Part shown: positions 22,640 through 34,721 of the stretch, one piece after another
Position numbering within the stretch: position 1 is the first letter of the stretch
Layout of the letters: every line of letters begins with the position of its first letter
Assembly (NCBI GenBank): GCA_961205875.1
Contig: OY540814.1
Location: 13,250,993-13,314,992 of the forward strand
Reading direction: 5' to 3'
Length of the DNA: 64,000 nt
Source: Sialis fuliginosa
Lineage: Eukaryota > Arthropoda > Insecta > Megaloptera > Sialidae
Position numbers and translations under genes: made by a program
Notes under the pieces: generated by a model
The model's database searches: none
The model's input: only the letters and a program-made list of their open reading frames with translations
Told to the model about the DNA's origin: nothing

Positions 22640-22840
22640 GTGGAGAAAGATCCGATCGTGTTTTTGTCGTTCCATTGTTTCAGCCCAACAATCTACAATC
22701 TGTGCGATGCGATGTAATCTTGATCATGGCCGCCTAGGACGGTATGTGTGCGCTGGTATTGCCGAACAACACAGCTACCTCGATCGCTTTGATCATTGCT
22801 CACACATTGCTGCAATGGTATGTTCGTAATGAAGCATTTT
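22640..22840 (+). other. GC-richer exon-like island
   Basis: After TATTATTTTTAG (acceptor-like, ends about 22638) an unusually GC-rich stretch reads as one frame from CGTGGAGAAAGATCC with a single internal TAG at about 22734-22736. After the stop the frame is hydrophobic (Leu/Ile/Ala-rich, 37 codons to the next stop). A competing 70-codon frame covers 22617-22829. I do not recognise a protein in any frame. It may be a captured exon, a transposase remnant or chance. Confidence 0.25.
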
Positions 22841-23017
22841 AAGCACACATTTTATTTGGTTCTTTTTTCTAATGGTGTCATTTGGTCCTATAATGTTTTC
22901 GTATGTATAATATTTTTTTACATACGAAAATTTTTTCGAAAAATAGATCTATCGATAATTTGCCTTACCTTTCTTATGTATAATATCTCTATGGTTGAAA
23001 CAGAAGTGTTGTACATA

Positions 23018-23571
23018 AGGTACTGGTACCAGTTATGGCCACTATAAGAGCAAGGTATACTGTTTTTGTGATTGACGGGCTTCTTTTTTGTAATTATCAT
23101 GAACTCATGTTAATAATAAAATAACTAACTCTTTATTTAATCAATTTAATTACCAAAGTCGCAAATATAGTTTTTTTTTTAATTATAGCCTTTTATTTTG
23201 ATTATGTTTTTTCACCAGTAACGGATACAGTAAAACCAGTAATGATCACGCTAATAATTACAAAATGATAACTACTAAGACACTAAAGATATAAAAGAAG
23301 GAATCGTCAAATTTGAAACAATGTAAAGCAGTTGATATGATGATATAATAATTAATAAATAAATTATACTAATAATTAACTTAAATGTCTACCATTTTGA
23401 AACCTATTGGCCGATTGTCATCAAATCACGCTGTAAGACAGTTAAATGTATATATATTAATATTCATAAATAGTAGTAATGAAATATCAACAGATATTTT
23501 TTTTTAATTCAGTGCATTTAATTAAATAATAGTCATTATTGGGGTCATATCCAAGGCTGGTGCCAGTACCT
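23018..23571 (+). mobile_element. TA-flanked MITE, family A, copy 2
   Basis: The longest and best bounded member: AGGTACTGGTACCAG at the left, CTGGTGCCAGTACCT at the right, TA on both sides (23016-23017 and 23572-23573). Shared interior landmarks are GGGCTTCTTTTTTGTAATTA, TTTATTTAATCAATTTAATT and CATTTTGAAACCTATTGGCC. 554 bp, non-coding. It is nested inside the decayed hAT element 20994-24251, so it inserted later. Confidence 0.87.
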
Positions 23572-24254
23572 TAACGTATTATATAAACCAGCATGCACCT
23601 AACTTCAAAAGATACGAAATAAAAAATATATTGTAAAAACTGCACACTAAATATTATAATGTAAAATTTTATAAACAATTCAATTTTAATATTAATGTTA
23701 TAAAATAAAATGATATATCAATGTAAAAGTTTACATAAATTTGGAAAATAAATCATACATAGGTCACAGGTATACATTTATATTTATCCCAAACCTGAAA
23801 AATAGCACGTACTCTGGTACACAGGTCAATACTTTATCATGTAAATCTATTTGTCATGCGTCATATTTATGTCATCAGTCAAATTGTTACTTGTATGTAA
23901 ATTATTGTAAATATTACATACACTATTGACCTAGAAAATATGTAGCATGTTATAATTTAGATAAATATATTAAGGGGGGCATAGCTTATTTATTTTTTGC
24001 AGAATATATAACTTAATAAAAAAATCATCACAGAAAATATTTATATGAATTTTTTTTGTTAAATACCTTTCTGATTAATTAGCGCATAATGTTAACTCTG
24101 TCAAATGTTTCATTGTTAACTTTGTTATTTGACAGCTAATTTTTATTTGATTTTGCATGGAAAATTCATGATAATTAACATATCATCGCGAGTCAGAATA
24201 ATTATTCAGGTGGGCTGGATGTGACCTGCGGGCTGGATTTTGTCACGTCTGGTA

Positions 24255-24732
24255 TACAGTGTATCCTAGGATAAATGTAACAAGAGGTTTTTATGAACTA
24301 AAAAAATCATCTTCCAAGTAAATAATTCAAAAGGTAGGTAATTATTGGACAATTTAAATAAAAACCGATAAAGTGTTCATACAAATTGCCTGGCATTGGT
24401 TTGTTAACCATGTAATTTTTTGAAATTTTACTTTGCTTCATAAGACGCACCTGATTATTTTTTCGTATATTTTTAATTTTTAGAAATTTTCAATCTAAAT
24501 CTTTTATGTAAACGTCAAAATGACATTCAACAACAACACGATTTACTAAAGCAAATTGAGATTAATCTTTGTAAGAGAATATTTTACAACAAACGTTGTA
24601 GACCTATATTATAGGAAATTGAATACTCTACATAAAATTTTCACGTAACTTAAAATATCTTGAAAAAATAAATATTTTAGGATGTCATCCCTCCGTCTTA
24701 CACACTTTACACCCTTTTTACGGGACACCCTA
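24255..24732. mobile_element. Probable mariner-type MITE
   Basis: The right end ACGGGACACCCTA has the GGGTGTCCCG signature of invertebrate mariner-like MITEs. The left end TACAGTGTATCCTAGGAT is a weaker inverted match. TA is present at both edges. It abuts the right end of the hAT element. Non-coding, about 478 bp. Confidence 0.45.
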
Positions 24733-24959
24733 TTGATTTAATTAAAGATTATATAGTAAATTTCTAGCAATTATTGGTAAGCCTTTAAAACCGAAATTCT
24801 CCGAATAAAGTTGATATCGTCCCGTCAAAATTTTTATACGGTAACGTTTCGGTCTAGAATCTAGATCTTGTTTGAGACTTATGCCAAGAATAGTCTCATC
24901 TCGACGTACAGATTAAATTCAAACAATTAAACCAAGAGTGTCATGACTCAATGATAAAA

Positions 24960-25145
24960 CATTTTAAAGTCACTGGTGTAGTGTGTTCCGGAGTGAACGT
25001 AATCATTCACGGTCCCCCGAGAGCGCCTCGCACACAAATTCTTTATGCCTTCGTAAAAAGCGAGAATGATTCTAAATTAGCGTGCAACTCAAAGGCTTCA
25101 TCTTACATGAGCGTAACTTCCCTCTAAATATTGCAAGGCGTATGA
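24960..25145. other. GC-richer single-copy island
   Basis: Contains GTTCCGGAGTGAACGTAATC, CGGTCCCCCGAGAGCGCCTC and GCGAGAATGATTC. No long frame, no TIR, not repeated in the window. Candidate conserved non-coding element; this is inference from composition only. Confidence 0.3.
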
Positions 25146-25236
25146 AACGAAATTTTAATGTTTCCTCGATTCGTTTTCCTATGCTGTATTATTTTCGCTA
25201 TTATTACGTTAGATTTATTTCAGTCGTACACTAAAC

Positions 25237-25462
25237 CAGCAGTTCTCAATCTGTTTTAGACGTTCATATACTCGACAAACTTTGTAATAGATAAAAAAAT
25301 GTCTACACTTTATTCAGTACATCATTTCAAAAACTAAAACAAATATAATTTGGCCGATTTTCTTATTTTGATTCCAGCATACTAGATCAAGAATGAAAAT
25401 AAATCATATAAAATCAAAATATAGTATTCAGTCTCCGAAAGGCTTGCATTTGAGAACCACTG
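25237..25462. mobile_element. hAT-type MITE (CAGCAGTTCTCAA ends)
   Basis: The left end CAGCAGTTCTCAATCTG and right end TTTGAGAACCACTG are inverted relatives of the very common animal hAT terminus CAGTGGTTCTCAA. 226 bp, non-coding. No 8-bp duplication is obvious (CACTAAAC versus GGTTTGAA), so it is old or imprecisely bounded. Confidence 0.65.
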
Positions 25463-25469
25463 GGTTTGA

Positions 25470-27125
25470 ACAGATTTAATTACGAACTCTATGTAATTTC
25501 GTTCACATTCACAAGATTTATTTCAATGTAATTTATGTTTGGGTGGGTAGTAGATATTTTTTAGAGTCTGTTAAACTTGCTATGTTGAAAAAACTATATA
25601 GTCATCTTATATATTATAATTTTTATAAAAGAAAAAAATATGTACTCAAAAATTAAATTGTCTTGTATGCCGAAGAAAATATTTTAGTGAAATGATATAT
25701 TAATGAGAATAAATAAAATTTGAAAAATTACTTTTAAAGTGTGCCAAAACATTGATATATGTATATGCTTGTATAAGAATGAAAGATTTTCTTTCAGAAT
25801 ATTCTTAACATATGGTATGTACTAATAGCAGCTGGTAAAATACATCTACATACAGGACAGTGATGGTTTCTATCGACTTCTCTGATTCAATAGAGTCTAT
25901 TGAATACACTTCAAAAGCTGAACATGTTAATGTACCTACAATCTATTCAAATATGTTTCATTAGCTGATACACTTTTTAATTTAAATTTTAAATGGAATA
26001 CTATTGCGTGTATAGAAAATTGACAGTTTTCAAAAATTCACCCAATATCGGGTTATTGGAAAAAGTATACAATTCATACATTTTAAATGAAAATTTTATT
26101 AAGGTGTAGGTATGATGATACAATGATAAATTAAGTAACAAATATTTAATCAAAAATTTTTTGTAGGCCTGTGTTATTATATTATTCATATTATATTAAA
26201 TATATGTAAAATGATCATGAACTAAAAAAACATACATAATTAAACAATATGATATATAAATTATATTTATTAGTACATATGTATAAATTATTAAAATATT
26301 GAATTCATCAGATAAAATAAAAATATGATTACATAATATATTAATTCCAAAAATATATGCAAATACGGTACGAAATGCATATAATAATATATTGTTTGCG
26401 TTTTGTGGTTATGCAAATGTTATATACGGGTAAGGCCTGGTCTCCCCTTCCCTAAATTAAAACACAGGTGTGTAATATCCATGTTCGTGAGAGGGGTTCT
26501 GGTTGCACTTTACAGTTAACTCGTTCTTATTTTTTATAATTATATGCGTATGTATTTTTAACATGCATTTATTTTGTTCCAACCCTCTCCCCTAGTGTAA
26601 AATATTTTGCATGGCATAATCCTATTAGATTTTCAGATTCATTGGGGTGTTTGGTAGAAACGTTTTTCATGTATATTTTTTCTGTAAATTAAAGGAAAGA
26701 GGGAAAAACATTGTTTTTATTTTATACTTAACTGCACATTATAAATGGTAAATTTTGAAAAATCTGTGTAAACACCATTATTTCTTTACATTCATTAACT
26801 GTCTTCGATAATCTCAAAAAATTACTAGATCATTATTAATAAAACTTTAGGAGTATTTCTTGGGATCCCAGAAGTGACATATGCTATTTACAATCATTGT
26901 ATGGGACTAAGCAATTAAAAAAAATGCAGTGCAAGTCTAAAAAATTGGAATTCTTGATATAGGCGACGTTTCATTTGAGTCATTTGACAATTTTGTATTG
27001 ACTTTCGACGTCCACACTGGTAAGAAGTAAAAAAATTGTCAAAAAAAATCGTTCAGATACCAAAATACTAAATACTAAATAATCAGTCCGATATTATGAC
27101 TGACATATTTTGTTCTAAATGACTA
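25470..27125. other. AT-rich non-coding DNA
   Basis: No gene. A GC-richer patch at 26430-26600 contains GGCCTGGTCTCCCCTTCCCT and CCAACCCTCTCCCCTAGTG without recognisable pairing. Everything else is simple AT-rich sequence. Confidence 0.45.
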
Positions 27126-27130
27126 ATGCC

Positions 27131-27435
27131 CGGTATTATAAAGAATTTGCTTGAGTGCAAAAGCAAATTAACTTACAGCTTACGCTATCTGCTAGGTATA
27201 AAATTGTTATGAAATTGCTTGATATTTTAAAACAGGGGTAATAAATGTATAATAATATCAATGCTATGCATTTTATGAGGTATACTTTAAGTCGCTGATT
27301 GTACTTATCGCTCATGCGTCAAGGTTATTATATGTACGATTTCATTTGCTACATATGTGAGTGTGTTGTCATTTATATTCAGTGCTTAACAGATAGCGTT
27401 AGCTTTTGCACTAAAGTAAATTCTTTATAATAGCG
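27131..27435. mobile_element. 305-bp MITE (CGGTATTATAAAGAATTT ends)
   Basis: The left end CGGTATTATAAAGAATTTGC plus TTGAGTGCAAAAGC pairs with the right end GCTTTTGCACTAAAGTAAAT plus TCTTTATAATAGCG, about 34 bp with a few mismatches. A second inner pair, CTTACGCTATCTG / CAGATAGCGTTAG, follows. Non-coding. The target duplication is unclear, so the superfamily is not assigned. Confidence 0.8.
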
Positions 27436-27934
27436 AGATAAGAAACCCAATTTTGAAATTATAAAAAAGTATTGTTTTGACACTTAACACATTTTTGCAA
27501 CAAATTCAAATTAAATAGTATGATTATAAAATATGATTTCGTTGTTTTATTTTTCACGACATGATAGTAAAATTAAAATTAAATAAAACTTGAAAGCTAA
27601 TTTTACACATAAATCTAAAATCTTCTAACAGCTATTGTAAATTACAATTCACATAACGAACCTTTTTTATCAATTGCCTTAAATAATATTTAAACAACAT
27701 TACAATTATCTACATTTATTGCATACATATCCTTACATTACTGTCGCAGTTCCAGTCGAATACTTAATCGGTTAGTTAGTTACAAAACAAGGCAAGGCAT
27801 TCCAAACGGCAATGAAAAAACAAATAACGATAGTATAATCAAATAAAAATGTAAAATATTTATTCCTCGAAACAGTTTAACACACAGGACTGTAGATGTA
27901 AATGTTTGATATTCTTAAAGCAGTCCAGGACGAG

Positions 27935-27980
27935 TGTGTATGTGTTGTGTGTGTGTGTGATTGTGAGTGTGTACATGCCC
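27935..27980. repeat. GT-rich microsatellite
   Basis: Imperfect (GT)n with interruptions: GTGTGTATGTGTTGTGTGTG and following. The surrounding 27440-29170 is otherwise AT-rich, with a retroposon-like phrase at 28410-28460 (CCAGATTTTGATGAAACTTT) and no gene. Confidence 0.7.
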
Positions 27981-29177
27981 ATGTTAAATATTTGTTCTAA
28001 ATGTATTTTTTGTAGCTGTACAGGCACTTCTCTGTCGGTAGAGTGTAATTTTTTTATGCTAATTTCGTAATGTGTAATGTTTGTTTTTTTGAGCGCGGAG
28101 TTCTTGTACGAATTTAATTAAAAACAGAAAGAATTTTTGTCGGTTTTATTATTTTCATGTATATCCACAAGAAGCTAAATTAATATTTGCCATACGAAAT
28201 ATTTTATATGTATTCTTTTTATTGCTTTACGAATTTGTTTAATTTTTTTGTGTCATTTTGTATTAATATTTAAATTAGATTAGTGACATTAGTGGAAAGA
28301 TATTTAGGGACTGAAGAACCTTATGATGATTTCTTAATAATACTTAACTTCACCGTTGGAAAAATGTCAATATAGTATAATGGTTAAAAAAAATAATTAA
28401 AAAGTAACACCAGATTTTGATGAAACTTTCACTGTAAGAAAGCCTAACCTTGGGTTGCATAAAGCAAAATTAATCACAATTAGTTATTTTGAAAACCAAT
28501 ATTACGCCAATTTTCTAAAAAAACAATCACGGTTATGATAAATTTTACAATTTAAAACATTTATGGCAACATTTCGACACAATTATCCAAAAATATGCGA
28601 TTCTAATTTCTTAGACTTGATATAAAACATCTTAATTTATTAAATTTAAAATATTGGAACATATACATAAATTTTTATAATATTGTATAAAACAATTTAA
28701 AACATTCAATTTACGGTACGAAAAAAAATAATTTCAGCAACTGGAGTGAATGTACATACATAGGTACATCAGACAGAAAATATAATAAGCGTATTATCAA
28801 CGACATACAAACGCAGACAATAAAATGAAAAGCAGCAAAAATCTGAATGTAAAACATTAAAGCAACGTGAATTTATCAGAGCATGTTTTCAATGAATCTC
28901 GGAACAGATTCCCCGTACCGACATCAACTTTCAAGGATTAATTTACAGCTATTCACTACGCAATCTGCTTATTCATTACAGACATAATCCAATTTAGCAG
29001 TAAATAAACCCTCATATGTTCCTATATGGAAACGCGCACAGATACAGACACGCACTATATACAGGATGTTCATTTTGATTGCTAATTACATTGGGAAACT
29101 GTGATAATTTGTATAATTTTATCACGCGTTTGTTCTTTCTCCTAAGTGGTTTACAATGTAGTTTAATTAGTGAGTAC

Positions 29178-29339
29178 GTTTACACAGCGCTGTTATTCCG
29201 GTTTTACTGTAACCGATGTAGTAAAACCGGGTTTAAAAATGCATGTAGCGCATTACACCCGACATAACTAATCAGGTATAGTTATGCTATTTCTCTTGAA
29301 AAATGTTGGAATAGAGACGGAATAAAAACGCGTGTAAAC
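29178..29339. mobile_element. Possible 162-bp MITE (GTTTACAC ends)
   Basis: The left GTTTACACAGCGCTGTTATT plus CC is inverted at the right as GGAATAAAAACGCGTGTAAAC. An internal smaller inverted pair is CCGGTTTTACTG..GTAAAACCGG (29199-29230). Non-coding; no clear target duplication. Confidence 0.55.
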
Positions 29340-29344
29340 ATGGC

Positions 29345-30705
29345 ATAGTTATATCTATTTAGTATAGGGATTTCATCGTAATGCACTTCGTATTAACATT
29401 TGAAAAAGCATCGTCAGTTAAAAAACTTGAGACGAAGAGATGGAAAACAAAAACAATCATTGTGGGATGTACAGGAGATGAAGTATTTTTGGAATTTCTT
29501 GTTGGTACACTATCGAATTTATAGCGTATTTCAAATCAGAATTATAATTCCTTTATTATTATAAATTATTTTAAAATGTAGAACAAGTCTTATTTTTACA
29601 TCAAAATGAAATTTTCAATAATCTTTGAATTATACCTGAACAATCTCATGCTCGTAATACCTACAGTGACATTTTTATTAATATATTATTATAAAAATAA
29701 TTGCTTACTTATTTTAATATCTCAGATTGGCGCAATCCTACAGACTCAAACTTTTTTTTTAAATATAGCTTATACCATTAACTTTAAGAGTATCAAGTGC
29801 CGTGACCCTTTTCCCTTATTATAAACAAATATAAAATGTTATAATTACAACCATACTTATGCCGAATAAAATGTTTAAAAAACTGCATTTTTGTTAGGAA
29901 ATGATTGTCCATATAAAATTTTTGCTAATAAAATGTTGTTAAATCATAATTATTATATTTATGTTTGATTTTTTAAACAAAAATAACGTGTATTATTATT
30001 AAATTTCTTTGTAGAGAGTAATAATAAAATTTCAAAATTCCGGCCTGATTTCGCGGGAATTTACTAGTTCCGACCGGAACCAAAACCTGAATTTAATCTT
30101 GAATTCTGGCCGGAATTCCAGTACACACCTAGTATATATGTAAGTATGCAAGGAATACAAAGGAAAGTTTAATTGAAATTAAAATTAGAAATAAAAATAT
30201 ATTATAGGTAAATCAATTAAATATAGAGCTTTTTTTACTTATTACTTTTTATCAAAATGATTCAATTTGAATAATTTATTTTTTCAGTTACTTATTTATC
30301 ATCTAAATAAAATAAAAACGACCAAACGTGAAGAAACGCATTTCGGTTACAAAAAATAAGCTTTTCAATTATTTTTATTTGTCGACACCTGTATAATTTT
30401 GCGAAGAGCCATTGACAAAGAAAACAAAACATTTTTACATTGAGCAATTATATAAATGGACTACCTGTATATATTTATTTCTATCCCATGTATATGTATT
30501 CGTCCACGTATATATTTGTACATACACATACATATATTGCCTCTCATAGAATGACGTAAATGTTTGTAAACAGAGATTGCTGATGTATGTTTATTAAATA
30601 TATTAAATATTCATATCATACCGATTACATTTTCTTTAAAATAATTGTTGGGTAAATGTCACAGTAATGCATATGATTAATATCAATAATTAGTTTTACT
30701 ACTAT
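29345..30705. other. AT-rich non-coding DNA with a GGAATTCC repeat fragment
   Basis: At 30038-30125, TTCCGGCCTGATTTCGCGGG, TTCCGACCGGAACC and TTCTGGCCGGAATTCCAGTA form a cluster of CCGGAA/TTCCGG half-sites ending in ACACACCTAG. Such clusters mark ends of some hAT-like elements, but the opposite end was not found. No gene in the stretch. Confidence 0.4.
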
Positions 30706-30712
30706 TTTAATA

Positions 30713-31529
30713 ATGTGTCAATAAAAATCGATAATTTTTTTCCTCGCTCTCGTTACGAAATAAAATAGTTTATGACCTAAAATAAATTCCCCAACAAGGA
30801 TTACCCTGTAGATCAATTTCAAGAGGTACCGCAAGGGGGGTCTTGTTTCCTAATTAAATAACATTGAAAAATTATTCTTTAGTACTAAAGATGGTTTTAC
30901 TGATTCATGATAACTGATAAAAAAATTTAAGAACGTCATTTTGTAGAGAATAAAATTATGTTCTAATAATGTTATTATCCGCTTGGTCATTTTTTCCGAC
31001 AGCTCAATAGCTGGGTAATATATTGCTATTTAGTTGATATTTTATAGAAAATTGACGTTAAAATGTTGATTTTTGCAAAAAAATAAATAATTAAAATGCT
31101 CATTGCATTTATAACTATAGCTTTCTGAACTATTTTTATATAGAATTAAATTATACAAAATTATCATTTAACTTATTTTTATAGAAATAATAGTTTAGCC
31201 GTGATAGCCTTTTAGACGTACAATTTATCAAATAAATCACTTTGAATGCCTGTAACTTTTGATACGTTTAATTGAGAGGTATGACTTTGTAGACACTTTT
31301 GTAGAGAATTTTATCTTCTATAAAATGATGCCATTAAAAAATTTTCATACGTTGTCATGAATCAGTAATACCAATTTCAGTACTAAAGAATCATTTTCCC
31401 ATGTTATTAAACGGGACCCTCTTTTGCGGCACTTCTTAAAATTGAACTACAGTGTAATACTTTGGCGAGGATTTATTTTAAATCAAAAACGTATTTCGTA
31501 ACGAGAGCAAACTATTTTTTTACACACCC
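30713..31529. mobile_element. TA-flanked element with >200-bp inverted arms
   Basis: The left arm (about 30713-30960) and right arm (about 31300-31529) are long inverted copies at moderate identity. Landmarks on the left, with their inverted partners: CTCTCGTTACGAAATA, ACCCTGTAGATCAATTT, GTACCGCAAGGGGGGTC, TTCTTTAGTACTAAAGATGG and ACTGATTCATGA. The right terminus read inward is AGGGTGTGTAAAAAAATAGT; the left is more decayed (ATGTGTCAATAAAAAT). TA on both sides (30711-30712 and 31530-31531). No transposase. A Tc1/mariner-like foldback is the best guess. Confidence 0.75.
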
Positions 31530-31599
31530 TAATAACTATATGGGATTTTGAATTCCAAACGAAACCTCTTATTTCCATGATCAATATAATAAATCGAAA

Positions 31600-32355
31600 A
31601 AACGAACACTTATGGAATCTATATTATATCTGTATGTCTGTCTGCAGGTCTTTTTATTCATACCAATCTGAGTTTATACTTGAAGTAAATGCTCATGTTC
31701 AAAGTATATTCTCCTGAATTTTTTATTCTGGGATTCAATAAAATCCTCCAATCAATTTATAGGGGTAGATGTTTGTTAAAAACACATATATTGATGTTTA
31801 TTGTAAAGAAAAAATTATGTGTGGCAGAAATACGTTAGATTTATAAAAATGATTAAATATTCTTCAAAGATATATTCTTACAATACATTATACACAAGCC
31901 ACATCATGTACAATAAGAAATAATAACTTTATAAACTCGACAATATAACAAAGTTCGTTTACGAAAGCAGCCATTAGAATGAAAACTTTAAACGTATCTC
32001 GTACAAGTGGCCGTGCAAAACACATTAATCTATGGACTATAAACCATAGACCCGTTCTTTAGTCGCTACCAGTGCATTAGACACGTTTAACTTGGAACAC
32101 GATTCTATAATTAGACGTGCCTAAACATTCTCTCTGTGCGATTAGTTTTAATTATTTTGTTATTAAATTACTTATATAATGCTTGAGGTGTAATACGTAA
32201 CGTGTAATGCATTTCTACACGTTTAGCTTATGTTAGAATATGTACCTGAAGGTATAAATATTTATTGTTTTAAATATGGATAACTAGGACGCCTTGAATT
32301 GAATTTGTATCAATAGTTCTTGAACAGAATAAAGAATTTAGTCAAATTGATAAAC
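31600..32355. other. Non-coding DNA with a retroposon-like fragment
   Basis: 31620-31720 (CTGTATGTCTGTCTGCAGGT, followed by a long AT-rich part) resembles retroposon tails. A short hairpin, CTATGGACTATAAACCATAG, is at 32031-32050. No gene. Confidence 0.4.
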
Positions 32356-32359
32356 AAAC

Positions 32360-32540
32360 AGTTAATTTATCACTCAAGAACCACTTATCCGATTTACATG
32401 TTTTTATTTTATATATATGTTCTTTTGTTGCGTTAGGTAACATAAAGGATGAGCAGTGAAAAAAGTGAAATAAGTATGCCACCAGCGCGCTCTTTTGGAA
32501 TACGCTGCCTAAACCGTTAAATATTGAACAATAGATATTT
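32360..32540 (-). mobile_element. CGCGGCTTCGCTCGCG-family retroposon, fragment C
   Basis: On the minus strand it matches about 17455-17672 of copy A: AACGGTTTAGGCAGCGTATT, CAGCGCGC, GCTCATCCTTTATGTTACCT and CATGTAAATCGGATAAGTGG. It is truncated at both ends. Confidence 0.7.
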
Positions 32541-32999
32541 TATATTTTACTACTAGAAAGCCTAATAATCAAGAATTAGTTCAGGGCTAAACATCATTTT
32601 GTTTCTCTATACACAATATGTCACTAGAAGCTAATATTAGCTATACACGCATACGAGTTTAACTATAATTTAGAAATATTTTCAAACACTTACATATATT
32701 AAATGTTTAAACCCAGGAGACGAGGCCATAGATTTTAATGTTTTATATTTTTAACACACTCCATACATGTACATTAAATCACAAAATACATAAACAATCT
32801 CTAGTTAGTACAAACAAGAGACAATAAGTAAAATATAAAATACGTTTTTATACAATTTAATAAAGATCATTTCCTCATTTCATTTCCTATTGTTCAGAAT
32901 GTAAACAAAAAATATATTTCACGTGCTTTATATTTAAACGTAAACAGTAATATTATTTATTTGACAACAAATATCTCCGCGAAGATAAAGAAAGAAGAA

Positions 33000-33125
33000 A
33001 ACCAATCGTGTGCGCATCACACTTGGCGGAACGTCTCGGCCTATATATTATAAAACTTGTCTGAGAGAATCGATTTTCCTCGAGTCCGGTGGAAACTGAA
33101 GCAGCTGTAAGGAGCTAGGGTGGAT
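33000..33125. other. GC-richer single-copy island
   Basis: Contains GTGCGCATCACACTTGGCGG, CGTCTCGGCC and CCTCGAGTCCGGTGGAAACT. No frame or TIR. Candidate regulatory or exon-derived sequence, unproven. Confidence 0.3.
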
Positions 33126-33334
33126 AAAAACTACAACATATTCACAATATCTACTATATAAAATATCTTATACACTACTGTATCTTTAAATAATTAAGTA
33201 TCTATGTTCATTTTCACATAATTGATTGAATTTTCTTATTGTAATTATTTTTCATAGTAAATGGAAAAATATCGTGCAATATATTTATAATCTCGTCATT
33301 TTTGACGGGATTACATTCTATTAAATATGATATC

Positions 33335-33693
33335 TAAACTAATATAAAGTTTGTGAGTTTGTTTGTTTGTTTGTTAACGCTAATCTCTAAGAAAATACCC
33401 AACTAATTTGGGTGGAACTTTCACCAACGTGTTCTTTATGATCTCCTGAGTAAAATGGAATATGTAGCATCACGCTATCATGTTGGATAAAGAAAATTAT
33501 GACGCAAGTCGGAGAAAAATTTCGCTCGGATTGCGCTTACAAAGGACGAGATATATGTATACATGTATAGGTATATGATAGTAAAAATATTTATAGAAGA
33601 CTTGATAAAACTCTATTATTTAGTTCCATGCAATCTCAGTACTAAAATCGATTTTGTGAACATTCATCCGGGCAACGCTACGTGTAACAGGTT
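33335..33693 (+). mobile_element. Retroposon-like fragment with (TTTG)n start
   Basis: Begins with ACTAATATAAAGTTTGTGAG and (TTTG)n at about 33357-33374, continues with ACCCAACTAATTTGGGTGGA, and ends ATTCATCCGGGCAACGCTAC. A TTTG-rich start and 'ccgggcaacgc' end are common in insect RTE-like fragments. Truncated, no frame. Confidence 0.55.
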
Positions 33694-33724
33694 ATATTAA
33701 AGAAAATATAATTATATTAAAATA

Positions 33725-34175
33725 AGGTACTGGCACCAGTCTTAGCACTTTTAAGAGCAAGATATACTGTCTTTTGGATTGGTGGGCTTCTTTTTTGTAA
33801 TTTATTAAATCAATTTAAAGTCCGCAAATATAGTTTTTTTTATTATAACCTTTTATTTTGTTTATGTTTTTTTTGCCAATGATTACATAATGATAAGTAC
33901 TACGACACAAAAGTTATAAAATAAAGAATCGTAAAATTTGAAACAATGTAAAGCAGATAAAATTAATAGATTACACTAATAATTAGTTTAAATGTCCACC
34001 ATTTTGTCACCAATTTGTCGATTGTCATCAAATAAAGCTGTTTTATAATTAAGTGTCTATATATTACGATTCAGTAATATCAGTAATCAAATATCAACAA
34101 ATATTTATAATTTAGAATATTTAATTAAACAAGAATCCAACACTGGGGTATGATCCAAGACTGGTGCCAGTACCT
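33725..34175 (+). mobile_element. TA-flanked MITE, family A, copy 3
   Basis: The cleanest termini of the family: AGGTACTGGCACCAGTCTT at the left and AAGACTGGTGCCAGTACCT at the right, TA on both sides (33723-33724 and 34176-34177). About 451 bp, shortened by internal deletions relative to copy 2. Non-coding. Confidence 0.88.
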
Positions 34176-34212
34176 TATCAATATTTTTATATTGTATAGA
34201 TAGATAATATTA

Positions 34213-34560
34213 TTTTCTCCTTAATATATTTAAAACTCAACGTCTCTCTGTCTGTCTGTCTGTCCGTTAGTGCGCTTATAACTCGGTAACTACGGTAAAA
34301 TATTATTAATAATGCGGGAACTGAAGAACAAGTGCCGCATCGTAGTATCTCGGCCGCTATTCGGACTCCCTCGGCTCGGCCGTTGTCTTTTGATCGTCAA
34401 TTTTAAATTTAAACAGAACAAAAATTATTTGTACTTTTTGTTTCGATTCGTTTTTGTTAGGTGGTTATTTAGGTGTTGATTTGTTATTATTCAATAATAA
34501 TAACTAATCGTGTTTTTACTCAATTCAACTATATTTTTCTAAAATCTTAACTCCTGCTTC
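34213..34560 (-). mobile_element. CGCGGCTTCGCTCGCG-family retroposon, copy B
   Basis: The plus strand shows the tail first: AACGTCTCTCTGTCTGTCTG, then on to TCGATTCGTTTTTGTTAGGT and TAACTAATCGTGTTT, the inverse of parts of copy A. The middle (GCGGCCGAGATACTACG on the minus strand) differs from copy A. The GC-rich start is missing. Confidence 0.7.
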
Positions 34561-34686
34561 CACTCACAACAAATTAAAAACCAAGAATTAACTTAAAAAC
34601 ACACGTTTATATTTATTAAATCACCCAAAAAAAATGTCAACAAAAACCACACACTTTCATCTCCTAACAAAAGCTTCATTAGAAAA

Positions 34687-34712
34687 TACATACATACATA
34701 CATACATATACA
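34687..34712 (+). repeat. (CATA)n microsatellite
   Basis: Five to six units of CATA, immediately upstream of the exon-like frame at 34722. Confidence 0.85.
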
Positions 34713-34721
34713 AACATCTTT

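Larger units (their letters stand above)
20994..24251. mobile_element. Decayed hAT-like transposon, 3.3 kb
   Basis: The left end CAGAGATGGACAACATTTTG followed by AGTGGCGGGCC pairs with the right end GACCTGCGGGCTGGATTTTG followed by TCACGTCTG. CAGA-G-TG-ACAA...GCGGGCC termini are typical of hAT elements related to the animal Charlie type. No clear 8-bp duplication remains (GTCTATCA versus GTATACAG), and no transposase frame survives. A CpG-rich stretch at 21085-21250 lies just inside the left end. A family A MITE (23018-23571) is nested inside. The boundaries rest on the two termini only; they could belong to two separate hAT remnants. Confidence 0.5.
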
